A stretch of DNA of 64,000 bases, from assembly GCF_011304355.1 (NCBI RefSeq), contig NZ_CP049888.1, forward strand, positions 62,001 to 126,000. Reading direction: 5' to 3'. Positions 17,132-25,502 of this stretch are shown here, piece by piece (position 1 is the stretch's first letter; each line of letters begins with the position of its first letter). Below the pieces are notes generated by a model, which saw only the letters and a program-made list of their open reading frames with translations, had not been told where the DNA came from and ran no database searches. This DNA is from Weissella coleopterorum. GTDB lineage: Bacteria; Bacillota; Bacilli; Lactobacillales; Lactobacillaceae. A program made the position numbers and the translations under genes.

Positions 17132-17386
17132 GGCTCTCACACCCGCAATAGTTAGTCTATCAACCAGTTATTTTACTAACGTTCCTTTAATGGAATTTAT
17201 AATCTACAAATAGTGAACTATCAGTAGTCCACTTAGCTAATAGTAGTCCATTAACCAACTATTTAATCACAAATAGTAAAAATGCTACATTCATTTCAAG
17301 CGTAGTCTGCACCTTGATATCGGAGAAGACAGTTCTCTCTGTGGTACACTCCGTAAAAAGCTGGGATCGCTGTCCCATTTAGAATA

Positions 17387-17395
17387 TGTTATAAT
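17387..17395 (+). promoter_or_regulatory. extended -10 promoter on the plus strand, overlapped by a dyad
   Basis: TG-T-TATAAT (TATAAT at 17390-17395) is an extended -10 element facing right. It overlaps the left arm of a 10-bp inverted repeat (17385-17394 with 17416-17425), so a regulator could control it. It would drive a short transcript ending at the two terminators below. Confidence 0.4.
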
Positions 17396-17422
17396 ATCGA
17401 TTGTCTAATTCGTTGTTATAAC

Positions 17423-17450
17423 ATACTTACTTTTTTAAGTATTTTATTTT
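17423..17450 (+). terminator. AU-rich intrinsic terminator on the plus strand
   Basis: Arms ATACTTA and TAAGTAT (17423-17429 and 17436-17442) are followed by TTTATTTT. It is the first of two tandem plus-strand terminators in the control region. Confidence 0.5.
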
Positions 17451-17463
17451 CAATGTACTAAAT

Positions 17464-17496
17464 CGGTTGAACTTTCTGTTCAGCCGGTTTTTTATT
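17464..17496 (+). terminator. intrinsic terminator on the plus strand in the control region
   Basis: Arms CGGTTGAAC and GTTCAGCCG (17464-17472 and 17478-17486, one G-U pair) close a five-base loop, followed by GTTTTTTATTTT. No plus-strand gene precedes it, so it must end a small RNA started within the control region. Confidence 0.72.
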
Positions 17497-17752
17497 TTAA
17501 CTAACATATTTAAATAATCAATCCAACCAAAGCATATTTAATATTTTAAAAATTAATTTTGAAAACTATTTTATATGCCTTTTACAGTTACCTGTAATTG
17601 TTGATCTTATATTTAAACATCTGGGTAAAATAATTCAGGTATTTTTTCAAATCCTAATACCTGATATTTAACTTCTACTAAGTTATCGTAAACTTCAAAT
17701 ATCAAATATTAGCAATTTTACTTCTTAAATAACCTTGAATTAATTCAATCAT

Positions 17753-17998
17753 TTATTCACTAGCTTTCATTGACATATCAAATTTTGACATTTCAATTAT
17801 TTCAACTGCACTTAAATTCAAAACTTTTCCAAGTTTTTCCGCTGTCCTATAACTTGGTGTAGTCAAACGATCTTCATAATTGAATAATGTTGATTGAGAA
17901 ATACCTATTTTTCTCGAAGCGTCAACAAATCCCATTTTTTGAGATAATCTCCATTTTTTTAAACATACACTCAATGACTTGTTATTCATAAAATTCAC
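17753..17998 (-). CDS. XRE-family HTH regulator
   Basis: The 81-aa protein is essentially one Cro/C1-type helix-turn-helix domain (about residues 10-65), with the typical LSQKMGFVDASRKIGISQST helix pair. A site AAAAGGTG precedes the ATG by about six bases. It lies upstream of the transfer operon on the same strand, separated from it by the structured control region, and probably regulates the element by binding the dyads there. A terminator hairpin also lies just upstream of this gene. It is far smaller than ImmR-type repressors. Confidence 0.82.
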   Translation of the reverse strand: MNFMNNKSLSVCLKKWRLSQKMGFVDASRKIGISQSTLFNYEDRLTTPSYRTAEKLGKVLNLSAVEIIEMSKFDMSMKASE

Positions 17999-18032
17999 CT
18001 TTTCTTTTCATTAAAAAAATACATAATACAAA

Positions 18033-18080
18033 AAAATAGTGCTTCCAACAGCCATATCTAACAGCTATCTTTAACACTAT
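18033..18080 (-). terminator. terminator or attenuator upstream of the XRE gene
   Basis: Minus-strand arms AAATAGTG and CACTATTT enclose a loop of about 30 bases containing two copies of a GCTGTT motif, and are followed by a run of T. It lies about 35 bases before the XRE start codon, so it could attenuate the regulator or end a transcript from further right. Confidence 0.55.
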
Positions 18081-18300
18081 TTATCTTAATATATTTTTTT
18101 AATTTCATAGGATTATGCTCTAATTCCATCTTCCCGTTTATTTAACTTTTATTTATTTAATATATTATAGACTTGTTCTAAATGTCTGAATAATTGCGAT
18201 TAAAGCCCATTTAATTAATTTTAACCTAATAAACAATCCCGTTCAACTTTTATATCCTACTACATCAAGTAAGCTAAATAATTATTTATTGCCTCATATT

Positions 18301-18427
18301 AGGATCCTCAATTTTTTATTTTAAATCAATCATTTAGCACTTTTATCAGCCTTCATGATCTATTTAGCAACCATCAGGATCCTTCAACATTTTTAACAGA
18401 ATTTTTTATTTTAAAAAAATCATTGAC
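18301..18427. repeat. imperfect direct repeats in the gap between the mobile element and chromosome
   Basis: Two copies of AATTTTTTATTTTAAA, each followed by AATCATT, lie about 91 bases apart (around 18310 and 18400). AGGATCCT also occurs twice (around 18301 and 18375). The surrounding 17999-18523 stretch has no gene. The repeats may mark the element boundary, but they are AT-rich and no partner copy at the left end is available. Confidence 0.4.
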
Positions 18428-18451
18428 AAAGCTAAAAATATTCTCTAAATT
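18423..18451 (+). promoter_or_regulatory. candidate promoter of the CBS-domain gene
   Basis: TTGACA (18423-18428) and TAAATT (18446-18451) are spaced by 17 bases. A second option, TTTACT with TAAAAT (18487-18492), lies closer to the gene. Both face the CBS-domain gene at 18524. Confidence 0.5.
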
Positions 18452-18523
18452 TACGATCATTTCTTTTACTTTATGCGATTCCATGTTAAAATTATTAGAC
18501 TAAGATTAGAGAAAGAGGCTAAT

Positions 18524-19171
18524 ATGCTGGAATCACTTATTAAATCTAAAGATGAATTAGTTACAGTTTCCGAAGATGCGTCCATCGAGGATGCTCTTCG
18601 TATTTTTGAGACTACCTCATTCCGAGCTATTCCAATTTTAGACACTACGGGGACATTATTTCGTGGCGTCATTTACAAAATGCATATTTATCAGGCCCAA
18701 TCACAGCAAAGGGACCTTACGCTCCCGGTAACTTCAATAATGCGTAATATGACTAAATTCATTCAAATTGATGCCACTTTTTTTGAAACTTTTTTTTCAT
18801 TGCAGGATTTACCATTCATATCCGTTATTGATGAAAATCATAATTTCATCGGGATCCTAACCCATTCGGCCATGATGAACATGCTAGCGTCATCCTGGCA
18901 AACTGAACAAGGACGCTACACATTAACGCTCCTAACTGATGGTGAACGTGGCAGTCTCGAACGCGCTGCTAAGTATGTTTCACGTTACTCCACCATTTCA
19001 AGCGCTGTTTCTTTGAATCCCGATCAAAACGCCTTAACTCAGCGCATCATCTTCACTCTACCTCGCCAAGTTGATGAAGATATTTTATCTAAAATCATTA
19101 AATTACTATCACGCAAGGGATTCCGTCTAGAATCTATTGAAGACCTAAACAAGCAATCTTACTTGAGTTAA
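18524..19171 (+). CDS. cbpB: CBS-domain protein, CbpB/DarB-like c-di-AMP binding protein
   Basis: The ATG at 18524 follows AGAGG by five bases; an earlier in-frame ATG lacks a site. The 215-aa protein has two CBS motifs in its first 130 residues (the second around FISVIDENHNFIGILTHSAM) and an ACT-like C-terminal domain (about 140-210). This matches the CbpB/YkuL family, whose members bind cyclic di-AMP and, in some species, control the (p)ppGpp synthetase Rel or pyruvate carboxylase. The partner is unknown here. A terminator follows the gene. It is the first clearly chromosomal gene right of the mobile element. Confidence 0.78.
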   Translation: MLESLIKSKDELVTVSEDASIEDALRIFETTSFRAIPILDTTGTLFRGVIYKMHIYQAQSQQRDLTLPVTSIMRNMTKFIQIDATFFETFFSLQDLPFISVIDENHNFIGILTHSAMMNMLASSWQTEQGRYTLTLLTDGERGSLERAAKYVSRYSTISSAVSLNPDQNALTQRIIFTLPRQVDEDILSKIIKLLSRKGFRLESIEDLNKQSYLS

Positions 19172-19184
19172 ACCTTAGCTCATT

Positions 19185-19223
19185 AGTCTGACTTATGCCC
19201 TCTGGCTTGAGTCAGACTTTTTT
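19185..19223 (+). terminator. terminator of the CBS-domain gene
   Basis: Arms GTCTGACT and AGTCAGAC (19186-19193 and 19210-19217) are followed by TTTTTT. It lies 14 bases after the stop codon. Confidence 0.85.
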
Positions 19224-19250
19224 ATACTTATCTAATATAAATAGTAAAAG

Positions 19251-19290
19251 AGAGCTTAAGCATCAACCACTCGTCCAACTTAAGCCTCTG
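19251..19290 (-). terminator. terminator of the DUF805 gene
   Basis: On the minus strand, AGAGGCTTAAG pairs with CTTAAGCTCT and is followed by TTTTAC. It lies about 35 bases after the stop codon at 19324. Confidence 0.65.
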
Positions 19291-19323
19291 TTTTAATTAG
19301 GTTATTGTTATTTTTGGTCTAAA

Positions 19324-19890
19324 TTAATTATCTTGGGTGTCCATCGTCAACTCTTCGGTTTTAACTTGAATTGGATATAAAGTTTCAACCTTCACCTGCT
19401 CTGGTTGAGCTTTAATTCTACCCAACCGCAAAGAATCTGATTTCATCACTAACCCCAAGAACATAATCAAAGAAATTAATAATGATAAGAGACTGAGTAA
19501 TATCTGCCACCAATTATGCCATTGTAGCTCCATCCGATTAAATACATAATTCAATAAAATTAAAACCCAAATCAACCACGTTTTAAACCCAGTATCTCGT
19601 AAACGTCGTACCGTTAAGGCCGTCGTTGGGATAATCAATATAACGCTGATAACAATAGTCAAAATCAGAAAATATATAATATTTTTGAAAATTAACGTCT
19701 CAATCTGACCAATACCATGATTAGAAGTCCACAAAAACATGGAAATTGCTAATCCGCCTAATAAAATCACCGAAAAAAGAACAGCCCATAGTACCATCCA
19801 CCAATATTCCGCTCGTGTTGATTTACCGCGGAAATCAACTCCCCGACGCCAATAATTTTTAAATGCTTGCCAAAATGAAATCATATCCAC
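19324..19890 (-). CDS. DUF805-family membrane protein
   Basis: The 188-aa protein has four hydrophobic helices. It carries the DUF805 hallmarks: an N-terminal FWQAFKNYWRRGVDFRGKSTR segment with RAEYWW, and a central T-x-R-R-L-R-D-T-G motif. DUF805 proteins (YhaH-like) are common inner-membrane proteins of unknown function. It is monocistronic, with its own terminator, and lies convergent to the CBS-domain gene. The acidic C-terminal tail is not part of the core family. Confidence 0.85.
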   Translation of the reverse strand: MDMISFWQAFKNYWRRGVDFRGKSTRAEYWWMVLWAVLFSVILLGGLAISMFLWTSNHGIGQIETLIFKNIIYFLILTIVISVILIIPTTALTVRRLRDTGFKTWLIWVLILLNYVFNRMELQWHNWWQILLSLLSLLISLIMFLGLVMKSDSLRLGRIKAQPEQVKVETLYPIQVKTEELTMDTQDN

Positions 19891-19951
19891 ACCCCCGTTT
19901 ATATTTTATATTTTATCATATTTACCCAACAACCCCAGTGATCCTCGCCAC

Positions 19952-19981
19952 AAAAAAAGCTCTGAAAATAAATTCAGAGCG
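19952..19981 (-). terminator. terminator of trxA
   Basis: Minus-strand arms GCTCTGAA and TTCAGAGC are followed by TTTTTTT. It lies about 20 bases after the trxA stop codon. Confidence 0.9.
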
Positions 19982-20001
19982 TCTTTATTTATTGCTCAAT
20001 A

Positions 20002-20313
20002 CTAAATATATTTAGCCAAAACTTCGTTCACTTGTTTAATTGGGTGATACCCAACTAATCGCTCCACAATTTCACCATCTTTTTTAATTAACAAGGTTGG
20101 AATTGCTTGAATTCCAAGTTCTTCAGATGTCTTGGGGTTTTCATCAACATCCATTTTGGCAAAATACACCTCCGGATGTTGTTTTGAAACAGCTTCGATC
20201 ACTGGACTTTGCATTTTACAAGGCCCACACCAAGTTGCCCACATATCAACTAAAGTTACACCTTGGCTAGTTTTTTGCACAAAATCTTGATCATTAATTG
20301 CTTCGACAGTCAT
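20002..20313 (-). CDS. trxA: thioredoxin
   Basis: The 103-aa protein is a standard small thioredoxin. It has the WCGPC active site (C29, C32), the conserved D-V-D-E-N loop and the cis-proline segment AIPTLL. It reduces cytoplasmic disulfides with electrons from thioredoxin reductase, which is not in the window. A GGAGG ribosome binding site precedes the ATG and a strong terminator follows the gene. Length and motifs are normal for the family. Confidence 0.96.
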   Translation of the reverse strand: MTVEAINDQDFVQKTSQGVTLVDMWATWCGPCKMQSPVIEAVSKQHPEVYFAKMDVDENPKTSEELGIQAIPTLLIKKDGEIVERLVGYHPIKQVNEVLAKYI

Positions 20314-20420
20314 ATTAAACCACCTCCATTATGTGTAATCACATTAAAAAGTAACTTTTTGCTTATTTCCATTTTGGCGGAAAAGAACATTTACGTCAAG
20401 TTTTTCTTACTAAATGTTAG

Positions 20421-22022
20421 TTATATGCTAATTCCCACCAGCTCATTTTGCTGTTCCAACTCACTCGCACGTTGAATTTGCAATGTTTGTGCGTCATTAA
20501 TCTCGGTATATAGCTCGGATGCCAATGCTTGCGGGATCTTTTGGGCTTCCACACCTTGTTGTACAAAAGTAAACTCATACTGAAAAGCTCGCAAGAATAA
20601 ATTATTGTCTACTTCAACTGCTTGCTTATAGTCCCGACGAATACGATTGAAAAATTCTTCCATACTTTTACGGACCATGTCAATCGATTGATTATCCCCA
20701 TGTCCAGTGGCCAGTCGCTCCTTCATCAAATTATCAATTTGATTGTCTGTATGATTGGCGACTTCCTCATTCAACGCCAAAAGCTCATTTTGCATTTTTT
20801 GCCATTGCTCCATCATTTCCTGACGTGAAATATTCTTAAATGATTCATAATTAACATTTTTTTGCTTGAACTGGCGTTGTCTTTCTGTACTTAGCCGTTT
20901 TGATAGACCTGACTGCTCATTTAAATTTTGTTGAGCATGCCATTTAATCTCATGCATCAAATGTTTAATATTTCGCTTCAAACGCTTACGTTGAATTTTA
21001 CCCAACCTACGTCTCAGCCCTGTCTCGCCCTTGGTCCGAATTCGGTCAACCATCTTTTCGTATATTACAATCGTATGTTGACTATACCGATCCCGCACAT
21101 CGGAACTATGAATATACTCGCTAACAAAGTCCTTCATATCAATCATTTTGTTTTGATAAAGTTGAGTAATTTCTTCGCGTTTCATCGTGCCCCAACCCTT
21201 TTGTGATTGTAACTGTGCCGTTAGAGCTTCGCGAACCGAATGATCTTCTACTTGACTTCGCATCTGTAAAATTGCAAAATCAACCATTTTACCACGAAAA
21301 TGATTCAATTCATCTACTGTGTAATCTTCTTTTTTAACGGGTAATAATAGTGGTAATACCACCGCACTAACGAACATACTGAACAAGATGACAATTGAAG
21401 CCACAATGATCAATTCATCTCGGTAGGGGAATGCTACTCCCCCAATCTGTTTGGGCAGTGAGAAGGCCATCGCCAAAGTCATCGTCCCATGAATTCCACT
21501 AACTGCAAAAATTTTCGAGTAGAAAGTATGTTGCTTGGTATTGTTAGCACCAAATAAAATTTGCGCGGATCCTTCATGTTCCCACTGGGCCCAAATATAA
21601 CGAATCAAGAACATCATAAAATAAATCATGCCACTCAATCCTAATAATAGTAGAATTGACGTTTGATCTAGTTGGAAAAATTTCCGAGCAACATCAGGTA
21701 AAGCAATCCCCAAGAATAAGAAGACCACGCTGTTTAACATTTCTGAAATTGTGGTCCAGATAATACTTTGGGTCACCTGGACTCTAGTTGATGATAAGCG
21801 GAGTCGATTGGCTTCCCAGTTATGCATAATTCCAGTCGCTACAACTGCTAAAATTCCTGATGTACCTAAATGTTCCGCTAATAAATAAATAACAAAAGGG
21901 GTCAACAGGCTAATCGGAATAATAGAAACTTCTGGCTGATTGACCCAAAAATTTAAATTAACCCGCAACAAAATAATCAGCCAACCACCAATAAGTCCAA
22001 TTAAAATTCCACCGATTGCCAC
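20421..22022 (-). pseudogene. C-terminal part of a frameshifted NhaP/CPA1-type Na+/H+ antiporter
   Basis: This frame holds the rest of the antiporter: further membrane helices (about residues 1-235 of this fragment, including the G-x-x-G-x-x-x-L-A segment near HGTMTLAMAF) and a long charged cytoplasmic tail of about 290 residues. The nominal GTG start lies inside the gene with no ribosome binding site, so independent translation is unlikely. Adding one G to the run of six (22041-22046 as C6 on the plus strand) joins it in frame to the N-terminal fragment, giving V-V-G-G-I-G-H-F-L-F-V-A. It is either inactivated, phase-variable or a consensus error. Confidence 0.8.
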
Positions 22023-22576
22023 AAATAAGAAGTGCCCAATCCCCCCACGACTGATAGGTCTTGGTTACCCAAGACCGAAAGCGCTAGGTCTAAAATCACC
22101 AAACCAGTAGCATCATTGAATAATGATTCCAATTCCAAAGCTTCACCCACGCCCTTAGGCATCTCGCTACCACTGGTCATCGATTTCACAGCCACAGCAT
22201 CTGTCGGTGTAACAATTGCTGCTAAAGCGATCGCTAATGGCAGAGTCCATTTTGCTTCGATCAGATTTGTCATAATTCCAACAATCAAAACGGTCGCAGT
22301 AGCCAATACCACTGATAAAACAAAAATCAAACTAAACCGCTCCCGAATTTTTTTAATTGACTGTTTTTGACCGTCGACAAACATAAGCGGTGCAATAATC
22401 GCAACCATGAAAAACTCAGGTTCTAGTTCGAATCCTTGAAATATTTTAGTATAGGACAGTAAAATCCCCACAACGATTAAAATAAATGCTTCTGGAATTT
22501 TAGGGAAAAATTGTTTTATAATATTTGTTCCCACAACTCCAATTACTAGTAACGCAACTATGTAGTACACTTGCAT
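22001..22576 (-). pseudogene. N-terminal part of the frameshifted NhaP/CPA1-type antiporter
   Basis: The 191-aa frame contains the first five to six membrane helices of a CPA1 antiporter, including the ion-binding-site helix motif, TPTDAVAV, and the FNDATG segment typical of NhaP/NHE proteins. Translation then leaves the family sequence within a G6 run and stops after about 14 foreign residues. A ribosome binding site with GAGAGGG precedes the ATG. As written, the fragment lacks half the transport domain and should not work. With seven G the full protein would be about 720 residues. Confidence 0.82.
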
Positions 22577-22606
22577 CCCTCTCTCTTCTACTTTACTGGT
22601 CTAATA

Positions 22607-22637
22607 CAATAAAAGTCATCTCATTCATAGAGATGAC
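22607..22637 (-). terminator. terminator after the 105-aa membrane protein
   Basis: Minus-strand arms AAAGTCATCTC and GAGATGACTTT with a seven-base loop, followed by TATTG. The T-tract is short, but the stem is strong. It separates the small membrane gene from the antiporter gene. Confidence 0.7.
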
Positions 22638-22647
22638 TTTAAATTTA

Positions 22648-22965
22648 TTATTTATCATCCGGAGTGACATCCTTAACTCCTGGATGACCAAAATCATTAT
22701 TCGAAATATCTTGTGCTTTATTTTGTTGATGGAATTCATAATAGGCATAATTTTGAGAACCTTGACTTCCCATCGTTTGTCTGATTTTACGCCGCAGAAA
22801 CCAATAGATTAAGAACACAATTACTAGACCGATTAAAATTAAAAAGCCTAATATCCTAAAAACGACTCCAATTACGCCGAATGCAATATGAAAAACAGGC
22901 ATTCCGAAACTCAGTAATCCAATAATTAGTAATATCCATAAGCTTATTTGTAAAAATCGACTCAT
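22648..22965 (-). CDS. small two-helix membrane protein of unknown function
   Basis: The 105-aa protein has two adjacent hydrophobic helices (about residues 4-26 and 29-55), then a basic RRK segment and a polar Gln/Asn/Asp-rich tail of about 45 residues. I do not recognise a family with a known function. A ribosome binding site containing GGAAGG precedes the ATG. It lies between the antiporter gene and the sensor kinase, all on the minus strand, but a terminator and a gap separate it from each, so it is probably transcribed alone. Confidence 0.6.
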   Translation of the reverse strand: MSRFLQISLWILLIIGLLSFGMPVFHIAFGVIGVVFRILGFLILIGLVIVFLIYWFLRRKIRQTMGSQGSQNYAYYEFHQQNKAQDISNNDFGHPGVKDVTPDDK

Positions 22966-23115
22966 TAAATGTAACCTTCCTTTTTGATTATTGATTATTT
23001 GGGCACTAAAGTAATATCTAAAGGTCCCAATGATTAATGATCTTTTATTTTTAACTTAAATTTTCTAATTTAAGTGTCCCTAGTATACTATAATCAAAAT
23101 ATTTGTCTATTGCTT

Positions 23116-24315
23116 TTACTTATCCGGTTGTTTTCGATGTCTTAATGGTAAAACAATATCAAAAGTTGTTCCATGTGGAACTGTATCTTCGACACTAATT
23201 TTACCACCATGCCCCTCCACAATCCATTGCACAATTGACAGTCCTAATCCATGACCACCACTGGCTCGAGAACGCGATTTATCTACTCGATAAAATCGAT
23301 CAAATAGATGTTTTTTATCTTCCGTGGAAATTCCTTCGCCATTGTCAATAATCTTAATACGCGCAATATTGCGTAATTTCCTTAGTTGGACGGTAATAAC
23401 CGTTTTTGAATCCGTATATTTATGCGCATTATCAACTAAATTTAAAATTAATTGTCGTAACCGTTGAGCATCTCCCTCAATAATTAGTTCGTCAGGCATC
23501 TCAAGATTTAATATTTGTTGTTTTTCATTAAATTGAACTTCTAATATTTCACTGACTTCCTTACTAATTTTCACTAAATCTGTCGGTTGGAAATCAAACA
23601 TTACAACTTCAGCATCCGCCTGTGCTAGCTTCAACATATCAGCTGTTAATTTGTTCAAATGTCGAACTTCCGTTAGAGAGTTTGCAACATTTTCGACTTG
23701 ATCCATAACCGAATCATTCGGATGTTCTAACATTGTTTCAAGTTTATTTTGAATAACTGTCATCGGCGTTTTAAACTCATGCGCCGCATCAGCTACAAAT
23801 CTGCGTTGTTGTCGTAAAGCTCGCGTAATTGGGATCATATTAGCACGAGCTAAAATAAAGGCCATCAATAATAACAATACTTCAGAGGTCCCCATTATTA
23901 GCAGGAGACGACTTGAAAAACGTTCAACCATATCATGTTCAATACTTATATTTTGATAGGATACCATCGTTCCATGTTTATAAAACATGTACCAACCTTG
24001 ATTAAAATATTTAATATAAACTCGATCTTCCTTTGGGATAAACAATTTTTCACTTTTCAAATAAGTATTGCTAACGACATTCTCACCATTATTTAGTAAG
24101 TTAGCTTGATTCGTATCAAATGGCTGTTTTACACGCATAATTGGATTACTATAAACAACCTCTCTAAATTGTCGATCAATAAAAGTTCCGACCGCACCAA
24201 ATACAATCGTAAACCCAACAGCCATTAAAATAGTGACCTTCATTTGCGTTGACATCGCTTTTCGTACTTGATGAATTCGATTAAAGAAGCCGTTATTGGT
24301 AATTTTGTCGATCAT
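23116..24315 (-). CDS. two-component sensor histidine kinase
   Basis: The 399-aa protein has two membrane helices (about residues 26-47 and 137-158) around an extracellular sensor region of about 90 residues. A dimerisation domain carries the phospho-accepting H179 (AAHEFKTP), and a HATPase domain has the N box NLVDNAHKYT and G boxes DNGEGIS and GGHGLGLSIV. No clear HAMP domain is visible. The gene overlaps the response regulator by four bases. CiaH or an EnvZ/OmpR-class kinase of lactic acid bacteria is the closest guess; the stimulus is unknown. Confidence 0.9.
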   Translation of the reverse strand: MIDKITNNGFFNRIHQVRKAMSTQMKVTILMAVGFTIVFGAVGTFIDRQFREVVYSNPIMRVKQPFDTNQANLLNNGENVVSNTYLKSEKLFIPKEDRVYIKYFNQGWYMFYKHGTMVSYQNISIEHDMVERFSSRLLLIMGTSEVLLLLMAFILARANMIPITRALRQQRRFVADAAHEFKTPMTVIQNKLETMLEHPNDSVMDQVENVANSLTEVRHLNKLTADMLKLAQADAEVVMFDFQPTDLVKISKEVSEILEVQFNEKQQILNLEMPDELIIEGDAQRLRQLILNLVDNAHKYTDSKTVITVQLRKLRNIARIKIIDNGEGISTEDKKHLFDRFYRVDKSRSRASGGHGLGLSIVQWIVEGHGGKISVEDTVPHGTTFDIVLPLRHRKQPDK

Positions 24316-25013
24316 AAAGTGTCCTCATTGATCACATTTAATGTGTAGCCAACATTCCGTAAAGTTTTGATCTGTAAATTGGCCCCAGCTACCCGTAAAT
24401 TTTTACGTAAATTCGACATGTAGACTTCAACAACCGTAAGAGAGGTTTCAGAATCAAATCCCCATAGCCGATCAAAAATTTGATCTTTAGTCACAATCTG
24501 GTCCTGATGTTGGATTAAGTATACTAACAATCCGAATTCTCGACCTTGAACATTTACCAGTTCGTCATTTACCATCACTTGATGCTTATCGATACTAATC
24601 TCTACGTTTCCAACTTGCAAGGCGCCTTCATCCCCGATTAAGCCGACGTGTCTTAATAATGTTTTAGCTCGAATTAACAGTTCTTCTTTATAGAAAGGCT
24701 TAGTAATATATTCATCAGCCCCTAAATTAAATCCATGCATTTTATCTTCTAAATTATCTTTAGCCGTTAACATCAAAATTGGTAGCTTCGGTAATTCTTC
24801 CCGTGCCCGCTTTAAGACGGTAAATCCATCCATTTCAGGCAACATGACATCTAAAATCACCAAATCATAAATTCCAGCTAAAATTTCAAATAGACCTTCT
24901 TGTCCGTCATAAATTTGCGTCGTTTCACCAATTGTCTCCACCGTTGTTTTAATCGTTTCACTTAAAGCTTTATCATCTTCGATAATTAAAATTTTTACTG
25001 ATTTAGTCCCCAT
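24312..25013 (-). CDS. OmpR-family response regulator
   Basis: The 233-aa protein has a receiver domain with the acidic pocket E12/D13/D14, phospho-acceptor D55 (VILDVMLPEMDG), T84 and K106 region (TAKD, TKPF). A C-terminal winged helix (about 135-230) ends with the conserved R-N-V-G-Y-T-L. It overlaps the kinase start by four bases, a classic two-component operon. CiaR-like features include the EG-x-F and KPFYKEEL segments, but orthology cannot be proven here. Confidence 0.92.
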   Translation of the reverse strand: MGTKSVKILIIEDDKALSETIKTTVETIGETTQIYDGQEGLFEILAGIYDLVILDVMLPEMDGFTVLKRAREELPKLPILMLTAKDNLEDKMHGFNLGADEYITKPFYKEELLIRAKTLLRHVGLIGDEGALQVGNVEISIDKHQVMVNDELVNVQGREFGLLVYLIQHQDQIVTKDQIFDRLWGFDSETSLTVVEVYMSNLRKNLRVAGANLQIKTLRNVGYTLNVINEDTL

Positions 25014-25095
25014 TATCGTGCTCCTAATTTGTTTTTTTATTATATTACAAAGTAAACCTTAAATTTGTCATTAACTTCCAATTTAAAAAACAAGC

Positions 25096-25434
25096 TTAGT
25101 CACTTAACCTGGTTACTTTGGGGCGATCATTTTCAAAATCAGCATCGGGTCCAAAACCATCATCTTCTGGTAGTTGAGCAAAATGAGTAGTTATATTTTG
25201 ATTCTCAGCACCCAAAATCTTTTGCGAAATTTGCTGTAACTGGGTTAATTCATCATGTGTCAACCCAACGCCTTTCCCCATTTTGGTATGATCGACACTC
25301 CAAGAACGGAGATCAAATTTAGGTTGGTTATCACCCCACTGCACTAAATTCAACTCTAAGTTCCAACCAGATTTACTCGTTGAAAGAATTCCAAATTTTT
25401 CAATAATCTCAAATTTTAATTTACCACGTTCTGC
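25096..25434 (-). CDS. YdbC-like PC4-family single-stranded nucleic acid binding protein
   Basis: The ATG at 25432-25434 (M-A-E-R-G-K-L-K-F-E-I) is preferred because a GGA-type site lies eight bases upstream; an earlier ATG at 25482 is too close to its GAGG. The 112-aa product has the YdbC hallmarks: KFEIIEKFGILSTSKSGW, ELNLVQW, and D-H-x-K-M-G-K-G-V-x-L-T. YdbC is a bacterial PC4 homologue that binds single-stranded DNA and RNA. The C-terminal acidic tail is extra. It is close to the response regulator gene but separated by about 80 bases. Confidence 0.85.
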   Translation of the reverse strand, partial: AERGKLKFEIIEKFGILSTSKSGWNLELNLVQWGDNQPKFDLRSWSVDHTKMGKGVGLTHDELTQLQQISQKILGAENQNITTHFAQLPEDDGFGPDADFENDRPKVTRLSD

Positions 25435-25502
25435 CATTTGTATTATCCTACTTTCAATTAATAACCACTTTTCAGTTTTCATGCCTCATTAAGCCAAACA
25501 AA

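Larger units (their letters stand above)
16973..17752. other. 780-base non-coding control region with many dyads (candidate oriT/leader)
   Basis: No credible gene is present. Repeats include ACAAATAGT twice (about 17205 and 17270), AGTAGTCCA twice (about 17224 and 17243), ATAGT-ga-ACTAT, and ACTATTT-n6-AAATAGT. A nested hairpin (CGGAG...CTCCG at 17321-17353 around ACAG/CTGT) is followed by TGGGA-n6-TCCCA (17362-17377). TATGTTATAA/TTATAACATA forms a dyad at 17385-17425, and TCAGGTATT/AATACCTGA another at about 17636-17665. The region precedes the transfer operon, so it may combine the promoter, an oriT and regulator sites. No nic site could be recognised. Confidence 0.55.

Noticed and set aside
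17281..17400. A known riboswitch, tmRNA or RNase P RNA
   Set aside because: The hairpins do not match the conserved cores I know for those RNAs, and the region is in a mobile-element control segment.
20421..22576. Two separate overlapping antiporter genes
   Set aside because: The two frames encode consecutive halves of one NhaP-type protein, and the second has no ribosome binding site. A one-base shift in the G6 run explains them better.
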